NCBI GenBank assembly: GCA_013329615.1
Contig: DUKA01000218.1
Span: forward strand, 8,826-14,314
Origin: Candidatus Bathyarchaeota archaeon
GTDB taxonomy: Archaea; Thermoproteota; Bathyarchaeia; TCS64
Length of the DNA: 5,489 bases
Reading direction: 5' to 3'
In this document: positions 1-5,467 of the stretch, in pieces
Layout: each line of letters opens with the position of its first letter
How positions within the stretch are numbered: the first letter of the stretch is position 1
Translations under genes and position numbers: made by a program
The notes under the pieces: model-generated
Databases searched by the model: none
Told to the model about the DNA's origin: nothing
The model's input: only the letters and a program-made list of their open reading frames with translations

Positions 1-706
1 TGAGTACGGCGGTGATCTGTCTGCCGCCCTCCTCTAGTGTGAGGCGGGCTACCTTGCCCTTGGTGCCGTCCTTGCGGGCGAAGGTGCTCGTCTGTGACCT
101 GCCCATTATGACGCCCTCGACGTTGACGGCGCCGGTGGCGCTGATCTGCCCGGGGGTCTTGAAGAAGGCGTCCATCTTTGGAAACTCAGCGGCGACGGCG
201 TCGAGGGGCTCCATGTAGACAGTGCCCCGGTTGCCAACGTTCACCTCTACCTCGCCCGTTCCCTGCCTCTCGCGGCTGTAGCCGTGGAGGACGCGTATGA
301 TCTTGTCCCTGCCGACTTTGCTGGCGACTATGTGGTCGGCTTTGTCGTCCCAGAAGACGACGGCGACGATACCGGTTGCGTCGCCTATGAGCATGCGGAG
401 CACCTTTCCCTGCCGCCCATCGGCGCGCTGGAAGGTTCGAGGGGGTAGGAAGACATGCAAAACGCGCCCCGTGAGGCTAACGTCGTTCAGCCCAGAGGTG
501 AGTGCGCCTATCTTGAGCTTCGCCTCTATCCGCTCACCCGCGCCGTCCATGCCGAGGCTCGAAGCCACGAGGTGCGCCGCGGCCTCGTCAGTCAGCAACC
601 CGGCTGCCTTCCCCTTCTCCTCCTGTATCAAGCGCTCGACTATTTCACGAGTAAGGGTAGGCTTCATGGCGAGAATCCGCTTTATTACGTCCTCTGTGGC
701 GGACAT
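1..706 (-). CDS. rpa: RPA-like single-stranded DNA-binding protein, OB-fold (3' end beyond window)
   Basis: This is the N-terminal 235 residues of an archaeal replication protein A-type protein, which coats single-stranded DNA during replication, recombination and repair. Residues 1-62 form a helical N-terminal segment (the stretch GLLTDEAAAHLVASSLGM, 36-53, resembles the helical segment preceding the first OB fold in archaeal RPA proteins). A first OB fold follows at about 66-166, with the typical run KIGALTSGLNDVSLTGRVL (65-83), then R90-T-F and LIGDATGIVAVVFWDD (106-121). A second OB fold begins near 187 (ISATGAVNVEGVIMGRS) and is cut by the left edge, so the number of OB folds and any C-terminal zinc finger cannot be judged. 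The ATG at 706 is chosen because the ATG at 724 is out of frame and a TATA box lies at a suitable distance upstream. It is the last visible gene of a minus-strand group with the small membrane protein and the SWIM protein. Family assignment is firm; the exact paralog is not. Confidence 0.88.
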   Translation of the reverse strand, partial: MSATEDVIKRILAMKPTLTREIVERLIQEEKGKAAGLLTDEAAAHLVASSLGMDGAGERIEAKLKIGALTSGLNDVSLTGRVLHVFLPPRTFQRADGRQGKVLRMLIGDATGIVAVVFWDDKADHIVASKVGRDKIIRVLHGYSRERQGTGEVEVNVGNRGTVYMEPLDAVAAEFPKMDAFFKTPGQISATGAVNVEGVIMGRSQTSTFARKDGTKGKVARLTLEEGGRQITAVL

Positions 707-736
707 GGGTGCAACGTCCTACCATGAGGGCGGGGG

Positions 737-745
737 CTATAAAAT
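737..745 (-). promoter_or_regulatory. TATA box for the RPA-like gene
   Basis: On the minus strand the sequence reads ATTTTATAG, an AT-rich island in GC-rich surroundings. Its centre is about 35 bases upstream of the ATG at 706, so a transcript starting about 26 bases downstream of the box would carry a leader of roughly 9 bases. This is the usual archaeal arrangement. It implies that the RPA gene can be transcribed on its own even though it follows two genes in the same direction. Judged by eye only. Confidence 0.55.
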
Positions 746-753
746 CTGTACGC

Positions 754-867
754 TCACTTCTTTTCCTCGGGTTTTATGAGGACGTAGACGAAGCCGAGGG
801 CCACGCCGACCATGGCGAGTATCCACGTGAGATCAATAAGGAGCGGGTAGAAGCTACTGAGGTCCAT
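754..867 (-). CDS. 37-residue single-pass membrane protein, unknown function
   Basis: The protein has 37 residues. Residues about 8-31 form one hydrophobic span (PLLIDLTWILAMVGVALGFV and onward), preceded by a short MDLSSFY head and followed by the charged tail KPEEKK, which favours a cytoplasmic C-terminus. An in-frame ATG exists further upstream at 936 but lies inside the preceding SWIM gene and would add a polar, arginine-rich 23-residue stretch, so I prefer the ATG at 867. A TATA-like box about 28 bases upstream of this ATG would give a leaderless or nearly leaderless transcript. Third codon positions are mostly G or C, as in the neighbouring genes, which supports real coding. The gene sits 35 bases after the SWIM gene and 47 bases before the RPA gene. 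I do not recognise the family; it does not look like Sec61-beta or SecE. Function cannot be assigned. Confidence 0.65.
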   Translation of the reverse strand: MDLSSFYPLLIDLTWILAMVGVALGFVYVLIKPEEKK

Positions 868-891
868 TTCATGTATGGAGTTGCGGGAGAT

Positions 892-900
892 CGTATTTAG
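892..900 (-). promoter_or_regulatory. TATA-like box for the 37-residue membrane protein gene
   Basis: On the minus strand the sequence reads CTAAATACG, immediately after the TAA stop of the SWIM gene (903-905). Its centre is about 29 bases from the ATG at 867, so transcription would begin within a few bases of the start codon (leaderless). This supports the choice of start for the small gene. Weak match to the consensus; judged by eye. Confidence 0.42.
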
Positions 901-902
901 GC

Positions 903-1322
903 TTAGTCTTCTTCGGCCCTGATCTGGGCGCGCCACTCGCCGGTCAGGAGCCTGTACGCCTCGTCCTCCTCGTCGACCCTGTCGTAGCTGTCGAGGGCCT
1001 CGGCGATCTTCTGCCCGAGGAGGTGGTAGCAGAGCCCCGCCTCGCCGTCGACGACGCGGAAGTAGAAGTCATCGCAGCCGCAGTAACCAGCGTTTGGGTA
1101 TATCTGGTACTCGCCGCCCTGACCGACGACGACCCACGTCACCCTCCCCGAGGGGCGGAAGGCGTACCTCTTTACACGCCTCTCCTGCACGAGGCGCCAA
1201 GCCTTGTCGAAGCGGTCCCCGAATGTGCCCTTGAGCCTCTCCCAGTTCGTGCGGCTGAGCTGCCTCTCCGAGCGCACCTCGTCGAGCACGCGCTCGAGGA
1301 TGAGCCGCTCCTCCGTCACCAT
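903..1322 (-). CDS. SWIM-type zinc-finger protein (small archaeal type, possibly Sws1-like)
   Basis: The 139-residue protein carries a SWIM zinc finger in its middle: C81-G-C83, then 14 residues, then C98-Y-H100, i.e. CxC...CxH, the four zinc ligands of the fold. Before it are a helical region rich in charged residues (about 1-50) and a beta-rich segment (52-76, with VTWVVVGQGGEYQIYP) as is usual ahead of the CxC pair. After it comes a helix (101-111) and an acidic tail. SWIM domains bind DNA or proteins; small archaeal and eukaryotic SWIM proteins of the Sws1 group partner with Rad51/RadA paralogs. The Sws1 signature has an Ala three residues after the His; here position 103 is Gly, so membership of that group is uncertain. 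The ATG at 1322 is the first in the open frame and has no Shine-Dalgarno sequence. It is divergent from the phosphoesterase gene and upstream of the small membrane protein and RPA genes. Domain call firm, partner and role inferred. Confidence 0.82.
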   Translation of the reverse strand: MVTEERLILERVLDEVRSERQLSRTNWERLKGTFGDRFDKAWRLVQERRVKRYAFRPSGRVTWVVVGQGGEYQIYPNAGYCGCDDFYFRVVDGEAGLCYHLLGQKIAEALDSYDRVDEEDEAYRLLTGEWRAQIRAEED

Positions 1323-1375
1323 TGTGGGTCAAGGGGTATGGTGGCGGCACCCTTTTTCACGGTTGCGGAGGGGAA

Positions 1376-1390
1376 CCGGTTTAAATCCGG
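1376..1390 (+). promoter_or_regulatory. TATA box within an inverted repeat, phosphoesterase promoter
   Basis: The sequence CCGGTTTAAATCCGG holds a TATA-like core (TTTAAAT, 1380-1386) flanked by CCGG on both sides. Transcription about 26 bases downstream of the core would start near 1409, close to where the upstream-extended phosphoesterase frame opens. The same CCGGTTTAA string occurs on the minus strand in front of the M28 peptidase gene (4981-4989 read in reverse), with the GC-rich part in the place of a BRE. Because the core is nearly symmetric it might also serve the divergent SWIM gene, with a leader of about 35 bases. Judged by eye. Confidence 0.5.
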
Positions 1391-1461
1391 GGGCGGAAGG
1401 GGGTCTGAGGGAGCCCCCTGATCCGCATCCTGACGCCTTGGCCCGCCCTGCTGGCAGACAT

Positions 1462-1467
1462 AGGTGA
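1462..1467 (+). promoter_or_regulatory. Shine-Dalgarno sequence before the GTG start at 1472
   Basis: AGGTGA matches six consecutive bases of the archaeal GGAGGTGAT ribosome-binding consensus and ends four bases before the GTG at 1472. It is the best ribosome-binding site in the window and is the main argument for the shorter phosphoesterase start over the upstream CTG. The same bases also code for part of the extended N-terminus if that version is used, so chance occurrence is possible. Confidence 0.5.
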
Positions 1468-1471
1468 AAGG

Positions 1472-2257
1472 GTGTTAATAGTCGCTGATCTCCACATCGG
1501 CCTAGAATACGAGTTGAGCAAGGCGGGTGTGAACATCCCCTACCAGACGGAGAGGATTCAGGGGGAACTCGTCGCCCTCTGCAGGGAGCATAAGCCGGAC
1601 CGGCTCGTCATCGCCGGCGACGTGAAACACGGCGTCCCAGTAACCAGCTTCCAGGAGAAACGTGAGCTGCCGACACTCTTCGAGGTGCTCAGGGAGGTCG
1701 TGCCGAAGATAGACGTGACTCGCGGCAACCACGACGGCAACATACAGGACCTCGCCACCAAGGAGGTTGAAATACACAGCAGTAAGGGCATAATCCTCGG
1801 AGATGACTTCAAGATAGCCGTCTTCCACGGTCACGCGTGGCCAAAGGCGAAGGCGCTCGAGGCGGACTGCCTCATCGCGGGGCACAACCACCCCACTGTG
1901 TTGCTTCGCACCCCCCTCGGCATCAGGATGACGCAGCGCGCATGGGTCAAAGGCGTCACCGAGCCGGGAAGGCTGGCGAAGGCGTTCCTAGAACAGGACG
2001 CCGTGCGGTACGAGGGAGACCCCGTGGTCGCGTTCAACGACCACTACAACGCCCAGATAGGGGCACCCGAGATGATACTCATGCCCACATTCAACGACCT
2101 TCTCGGCGGCCTGCCCGTAAACGGCGAGGCGCCCCAGAGCCTGCTCGGCCCCATGCTCAGGAGAAACGCCCTGAACACGGAGGACTTCGAGGTCTACCTG
2201 CTCGACGGCTCGTACCTCGGCAAGGTCGGGTTCCTCCGCGAGAAGAACAGCTACTGA
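1472..2257 (+). CDS. Calcineurin-like metallophosphoesterase, COG1407 type
   Basis: This is a two-metal phosphoesterase with the full motif set: D6-x-H8 (VADLHIG), G49-D50, G85-N86-H87-D88, H119-G-H121, and G137-H138-N-H140. The C-terminal part (ILMPTFNDLLGG, 202-213, later VYLLDGSYLGKVGFLR, 241-256) is characteristic of the ICC-like COG1407 group, which in many prokaryotes travels with Lhr-type helicases and DNA ligase or nuclease genes, implying nucleic-acid processing. No helicase is visible here. The GTG at 1472 is preceded by AGGTGA (1462-1467), a good match to the archaeal 16S tail at a sensible spacing. However, the frame is open from 1409 and the added residues (PWPALLADIGER just before VLIVADLHIG) look like the usual family N-terminus, so the real start may be a non-AUG codon such as CTG at 1418, giving 279 residues. 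It overlaps the convergent radical SAM gene by 7 bases. Substrate unknown. Confidence 0.88.
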   Translation: MLIVADLHIGLEYELSKAGVNIPYQTERIQGELVALCREHKPDRLVIAGDVKHGVPVTSFQEKRELPTLFEVLREVVPKIDVTRGNHDGNIQDLATKEVEIHSSKGIILGDDFKIAVFHGHAWPKAKALEADCLIAGHNHPTVLLRTPLGIRMTQRAWVKGVTEPGRLAKAFLEQDAVRYEGDPVVAFNDHYNAQIGAPEMILMPTFNDLLGGLPVNGEAPQSLLGPMLRRNALNTEDFEVYLLDGSYLGKVGFLREKNSY

Positions 2258-3159
2258 AGCGCCCTGAGCGTCTCGTAGCACAGGTGGCACTTGTTCACGT
2301 AGATGCCCTTGGGGGTCTCCTTGTGCAGCCCCATCGGCCCCTTCTGGCTGAGAACCTTAAAGACATCCATCCCCCAAGCCCTCTCAAGGACCTCCCCTAG
2401 CTCGAAGTCGTCCAGATTCCCTAGGCTGAACCCGGGGAGTGTCGCCGAGGCGGAGCAGCAGGGCAGAAGCTCGCCGCTCGGCTTGACTCCCATGTCGCGG
2501 AGGACAGCCCCGCACCCGCCTGTGAGCGGGGAGGCGTCGGGGAACCACTCGCTTCTCGGCAGTGAGGCCCCCCGCCCTACCGGTGTAAACCCCGACTCTA
2601 TGCCGATCGCGGCGTGGCTGGGCTGATCCACCGCCCCGGGGGGCGGTATCTCGTCGCCGAGACGGCCGGCGATGTCCGTGAGCCCTTCGCCGTCCCTTCT
2701 CAGGGCGACCATGACCACAATCTTCACGCCAAGCCCTTTCGCGGCGCCGTAGGCGTGCCTCACCCTGTCGAAGGGCACGTGTGCCTGATGGAAATCGTCG
2801 GCGCTGATGTTGAGCACGTCGAGCCCAGCGTCCCTGAGCCTCCTCAGGGTCCCCACCGCCTTCTCGGGGGACTCGGCCCAGTTGCAGTTCGTCACAAGCT
2901 CGGTGCGTAGCCCCCGCCCAGAGGCGTAGGCGACAAGATTCTCCACGAGGGAGGGGTAGAGCATGGGCTCACCCCCCGTGAGGCTCAGCCACTCTACAGA
3001 GCCCGCCCTCGCCGCCTTGTCGACGTAGTCCTGCGCGTCGTAGCGGGACATTGTCGCCGTCCTCTCGGGCCCGCAGCCGAACCAGCAGTGGGCACAGGAA
3101 GCGTCGCAGCGTTCGGTGAGTATGAGCCCGACCCTGAAGGACTGGGGGTAGCACGGCAT
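2251..3159 (-). CDS. Radical SAM protein with SPASM/twitch-like C-terminal cysteines, unknown substrate
   Basis: The 302-residue protein begins almost directly with a radical SAM core. C18-x3-C22-x2-C25 (CDASCAHC) would bind the [4Fe-4S] cluster that cleaves S-adenosylmethionine, and T61-G-G-E-P65 is the SAM-binding GGEP motif. Further core elements are LVTNCNW (88-94) and the run NISADDFHQAHVPFDRV (117-133). The C-terminal third has C216, C234-C235 and C291-x2-C294, with GELLPCC followed by FSLGNLDD, a layout like the auxiliary iron-sulfur cluster of SPASM or twitch enzymes that modify peptides or cofactors. The full seven-cysteine SPASM pattern is not present. The ATG at 3159 lies four bases after the TAG stop of the M28 peptidase gene, so the two are almost certainly cotranscribed. 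The 3' end overlaps the convergent phosphoesterase gene. I do not recognise a named family; it could modify a ribosomal peptide, a protein or a small cofactor. Confidence 0.88.
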   Translation of the reverse strand: MPCYPQSFRVGLILTERCDASCAHCWFGCGPERTATMSRYDAQDYVDKAARAGSVEWLSLTGGEPMLYPSLVENLVAYASGRGLRTELVTNCNWAESPEKAVGTLRRLRDAGLDVLNISADDFHQAHVPFDRVRHAYGAAKGLGVKIVVMVALRRDGEGLTDIAGRLGDEIPPPGAVDQPSHAAIGIESGFTPVGRGASLPRSEWFPDASPLTGGCGAVLRDMGVKPSGELLPCCSASATLPGFSLGNLDDFELGEVLERAWGMDVFKVLSQKGPMGLHKETPKGIYVNKCHLCYETLRALQ

Positions 3160-3163
3160 AGCC

Positions 3164-4957
3164 CTACAACTTCCCCAGAGTCGCCCTGATCAGCTCGTTC
3201 GCCTGGTAGAAGCCGTCCTCCACGAGGTTCCTCTCCCTGACGAGCTTCGTGTAGAGGAACTTGAACTCGGGGGATTGGTGGAGGGTCATGCCGGCGAGTT
3301 CCGTGATCTGGCATATCCTCGGGAAGGGCTGGGCGCCGAATGTCTCCATGGTGACCTGGTTGGCGATGTCTGCGTCGCTGTGGGCGACGGGGTTGACGTG
3401 GCGCCCCACCCACATGAGGCACCTGTTCAGATCCTCGACCTTCGCCAGGTCGCCGCCCTTCGCCACCTTCTTCGCAGCATCCTCCAGCTTCTCGGAGAGG
3501 CCGACGAGTTCCTTCGCCTCGGCGATGAGGTGGTGGAAGTTGTAGAAGTCGACTATCTTGTCCGACTTCTTCTGCATATCCTCCAGTATCTCGACCATCC
3601 TCCTCGCATATTGCGTGTAGTTGAAGGGGAGGACGGGGCAGTTGGCGAGGCGCCAGATGAGGTTGAGTTCGATCTTGACGTCTGTTACGAGTATGTCGAG
3701 GTCCATCTTGTCGTGGGTCTCGAAGGGGGTGTGCCACCACCAGCCGCCGCCCGAGTAGTTGACGTGCGGGTCGTAGGTCTCCTTGGGGCGGCTCGTGGTC
3801 ACGCCGAAGTGTGGGAGCCCGGTGCCCCAGAAGCTGCCGTCCCCGGCGCGCGTCGGCCACCGATAGTGCTCCACCGTGATCCCCGTGGCGTCCTTGATGC
3901 TCTCAAGCACCGCCTCGAGGACCTCGCTGTAGGGCGCCTCACGCACCGTAGTCGCGCCCTGGCAGCCGGGGGAGTCGATGTTGTAGCTCGCCACGCAGTT
4001 GTAGCGTAGGTCGTGCCAGAACGCGTCGTTGAACCACGTCGAGCCAGCGTACTTGCCGATCTCGTGCCCCGTCCAGTAGGCGATCCTGACGCTTCGGCGG
4101 AGCTTGTCTTTGTGCTTGTTGAGTATGCGCGCGACTTCGAGGATGGCAGTGTCGCCGCTTATGTTGTCGGTTGCGCCCATGCAGTAGGGGGGCGTGTCGA
4201 CGTGCCCGTTGACGAGGACGAACTTGTCCGGCTCCTTCTTTCCCTTAATCTCGGTGACTAGGAGGGGGAGCTTCTTCCACTTCGTCTCGGCGAAGCTGAC
4301 GATGTGCGCCCTCATGCCGCCGCCCTGCGCCATCTTGCGTAGCTTGGCGCCGTCCCTGTTCGAAACGTGGAGTATCGCAGGTATCGTGGGTATTAGGTGG
4401 AAGTTTTCAGGTGTCGGGTTGCCCGAGACGGAGAAGTCCGCCCTCTGGTGGCAGACTGAAGGCATGTAGTCGTCTTGCTCGATAACGATGAGCCCCGCGA
4501 CGCCCATATCCTGAAGGGTCAGCAGCAGCTTCCCCTGCAACCCCATCCAGTCGCCGCTCGTCTTCTGCTCGCAGAGCACTATTTTGCCGCGGCACTCCTG
4601 ATACCCGATCATGTCGGGGGGCACATAGATGACGTCTGCCTCGAAGCCCTCGGGGGACGTCGATCCCGCCTGCCTGTAGGGGGTGGTCTGTACCTCCATC
4701 ACCTGCGGCGCCATCACCGTAAGCTTCGCTGTCTTCGGGTCGGTGATGTACGCCTCGTACCGGAGCACCTTGGGTTCCAGCCCGTACTCCTCTAGCTTCC
4801 TGCGAAGGACCTGTATCGCCTTCTCCTCCTCGGGGCTCCCCGAGTGGAGTGGCGGGTACTGCATGAGTTCGTCGAAGTTGGCGCCAAGCGTCTCCTTCGA
4901 GACCTCCGCCTCCATCTTCCTGAGTAACTTCCCGTCCTCTTCGGGTAGGAGAATCAT
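3164..4957 (-). CDS. M28-family zinc metallopeptidase with PA-domain insertion
   Basis: The 597-residue protein has an N-terminal M28-like segment, a PA (protease-associated) insertion at about 105-222 (with GKIVLCEQ and GVAGLIVIEQ), the M28 metal-binding core at about 245-415 and a helical C-terminal extension (440-597). Probable metal-site residues are H252-x-D254 (NGHVDTP), D264 (GATDNISG), E299 (GHEIGKYAGSTWF), D328 (NIDSPG) and H409 (WWWHTPFETHDKMD). The usual Glu-Glu pair is replaced by His298-Glu299, discussed under findings. M28 enzymes are mostly aminopeptidases or carboxypeptidases. No signal peptide or membrane segment is seen, so it probably acts in the cytoplasm. The ATG at 4957 is supported by a TATA-like box about 26 bases upstream, implying a leaderless transcript. 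It is the first gene of an operon with the radical SAM gene 4 bases downstream, so a role in trimming or degrading the radical SAM product or its carrier peptide is possible but unproven. Confidence 0.88.
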   Translation of the reverse strand: MILLPEEDGKLLRKMEAEVSKETLGANFDELMQYPPLHSGSPEEEKAIQVLRRKLEEYGLEPKVLRYEAYITDPKTAKLTVMAPQVMEVQTTPYRQAGSTSPEGFEADVIYVPPDMIGYQECRGKIVLCEQKTSGDWMGLQGKLLLTLQDMGVAGLIVIEQDDYMPSVCHQRADFSVSGNPTPENFHLIPTIPAILHVSNRDGAKLRKMAQGGGMRAHIVSFAETKWKKLPLLVTEIKGKKEPDKFVLVNGHVDTPPYCMGATDNISGDTAILEVARILNKHKDKLRRSVRIAYWTGHEIGKYAGSTWFNDAFWHDLRYNCVASYNIDSPGCQGATTVREAPYSEVLEAVLESIKDATGITVEHYRWPTRAGDGSFWGTGLPHFGVTTSRPKETYDPHVNYSGGGWWWHTPFETHDKMDLDILVTDVKIELNLIWRLANCPVLPFNYTQYARRMVEILEDMQKKSDKIVDFYNFHHLIAEAKELVGLSEKLEDAAKKVAKGGDLAKVEDLNRCLMWVGRHVNPVAHSDADIANQVTMETFGAQPFPRICQITELAGMTLHQSPEFKFLYTKLVRERNLVEDGFYQANELIRATLGKL

Positions 4958-4976
4958 GGTTATCGGATATCACGGC

Positions 4977-4989
4977 TGCTTAAACCGGG
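4977..4989 (-). promoter_or_regulatory. BRE/TATA-like promoter of the M28-radical SAM operon
   Basis: On the minus strand the sequence reads CCCGGTTTAAGCA. The centre of TTTAAG is about 26 bases upstream of the ATG at 4957, placing the transcription start at or next to the start codon. A second AT-rich stretch, TGTTATAC (4989-4996 on the minus strand), lies directly upstream and would give a leader of about 9 bases instead; read on the plus strand it could also serve the divergent SnoaL-like gene with a leader of about 65-70 bases. Judged by eye. Confidence 0.5.
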
Positions 4990-5086
4990 TATAACACTAT
5001 CGAGGGCGAGGCATAGTGGTGTGATCAACCTTAGGCAGACGATAGTTTGATTTTCGCTGAGACCCAGATGCTCCTGAGAAGCCAGA

Positions 5087-5446
5087 ATGCTTACGAAAGA
5101 AAGAGCGATGGAATTCGCGAAGGATTGGATCGGCACCTGGAACGATCACGATCTCAACCGGATTCTCTCCCACTACTCCGACGACTTCGAAATGACCAGT
5201 CCTAGAATCGTCCAAGTGATGAATGAGCCCTCGGGGAAACTAAAGGGCAAGAACAACGTCCGCAAGTACTGGGAAAAGTCTCTTACCCAGTCCCCCGTTC
5301 TACGATTCGAGTTAATTGAGGTATTGGTAGGCGCCAACAGCCTCGTCATCTATTATCATAACGTGACTCGGGACAAGACGGCGGCAGAAGTCTTCATTTT
5401 TGGCCCAGACGGCCAAGTGATCAAGTCTATGGCTCATTATAACTGA
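5087..5446 (+). CDS. SnoaL-like / NTF2-superfamily protein
   Basis: The 119-residue protein fits the small cone-shaped NTF2-like fold used by SnoaL-type cyclases, ketosteroid isomerases and many uncharacterised proteins. Residues 1-35 form the N-terminal helices with the typical W-x-D-H-D-L...I-L-S-H-Y-S-D-D-F-E pattern (18-35); G53-K-x-x-V-R-K-Y-W (about 54-62) is the usual central element; strands follow at 72-92, 98-106 and 110-118. Its length is normal for a complete single-domain member. Sequences of this style, ending in AHYN, are common in bacteria in my memory. Hand counting 5101-5400 gives 150 G+C in 300 bases, lower than the roughly 60% or more of neighbouring genes, which suggests acquisition. 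It is divergent from the M28 operon and ends 21 bases before the 3' end of a tRNA on the other strand. No strong ribosome-binding site or clear TATA box precedes the ATG. Ligand or reaction unknown. Confidence 0.82.
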   Translation: MLTKERAMEFAKDWIGTWNDHDLNRILSHYSDDFEMTSPRIVQVMNEPSGKLKGKNNVRKYWEKSLTQSPVLRFELIEVLVGANSLVIYYHNVTRDKTAAEVFIFGPDGQVIKSMAHYN

Positions 5447-5467
5447 GGGTTATTTGCCGAGAAGCGG

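Noticed and set aside
297..779. A 160-codon plus-strand frame opposite the RPA-like gene.
   Set aside because: It is antisense to an OB-fold coding sequence with clear family motifs; its Ser/Arg/Pro-rich translation has no domain features.
868..936. A longer version of the small membrane protein starting at 936 (60 residues).
   Set aside because: The extra residues overlap the end of the SWIM gene, are polar and arginine-rich, and precede the TATA-like box at 892-900, so a leaderless start at 867 fits better.
1374..1396. Resemblance of ACCGGTTTAAATCCGGGGGCGG to a tRNA T arm and acceptor end, as if a degraded copy of the tRNA 3' end at the right edge.
   Set aside because: The T-loop C56 is a T, there are two extra G, and no acceptor or CCA end follows. 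The same CCGGTTTAA string precedes the M28 operon, so a TATA promoter explains it more simply.
1837..2400. A 187-codon plus-strand frame across the phosphoesterase 3' end and into the radical SAM gene.
   Set aside because: It overlaps the phosphoesterase out of frame, is Arg/Pro/His-rich and low in complexity, and shows no known motif.
2994..3860. A 288-codon minus-strand frame overlapping the M28 and radical SAM genes out of frame.
   Set aside because: It is Arg-, Gly- and Pro-rich with no domain pattern and spans the junction of two well-supported genes, so it is a reading-frame shadow.
3275..4009. A 244-codon open frame on the plus strand opposite the M28 peptidase gene.
   Set aside because: It is fully antisense to a gene with clear M28 motifs, and its valine-, glycine- and aspartate-rich composition is what the complement of GC-rich codons gives. 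It shows no recognisable domain.
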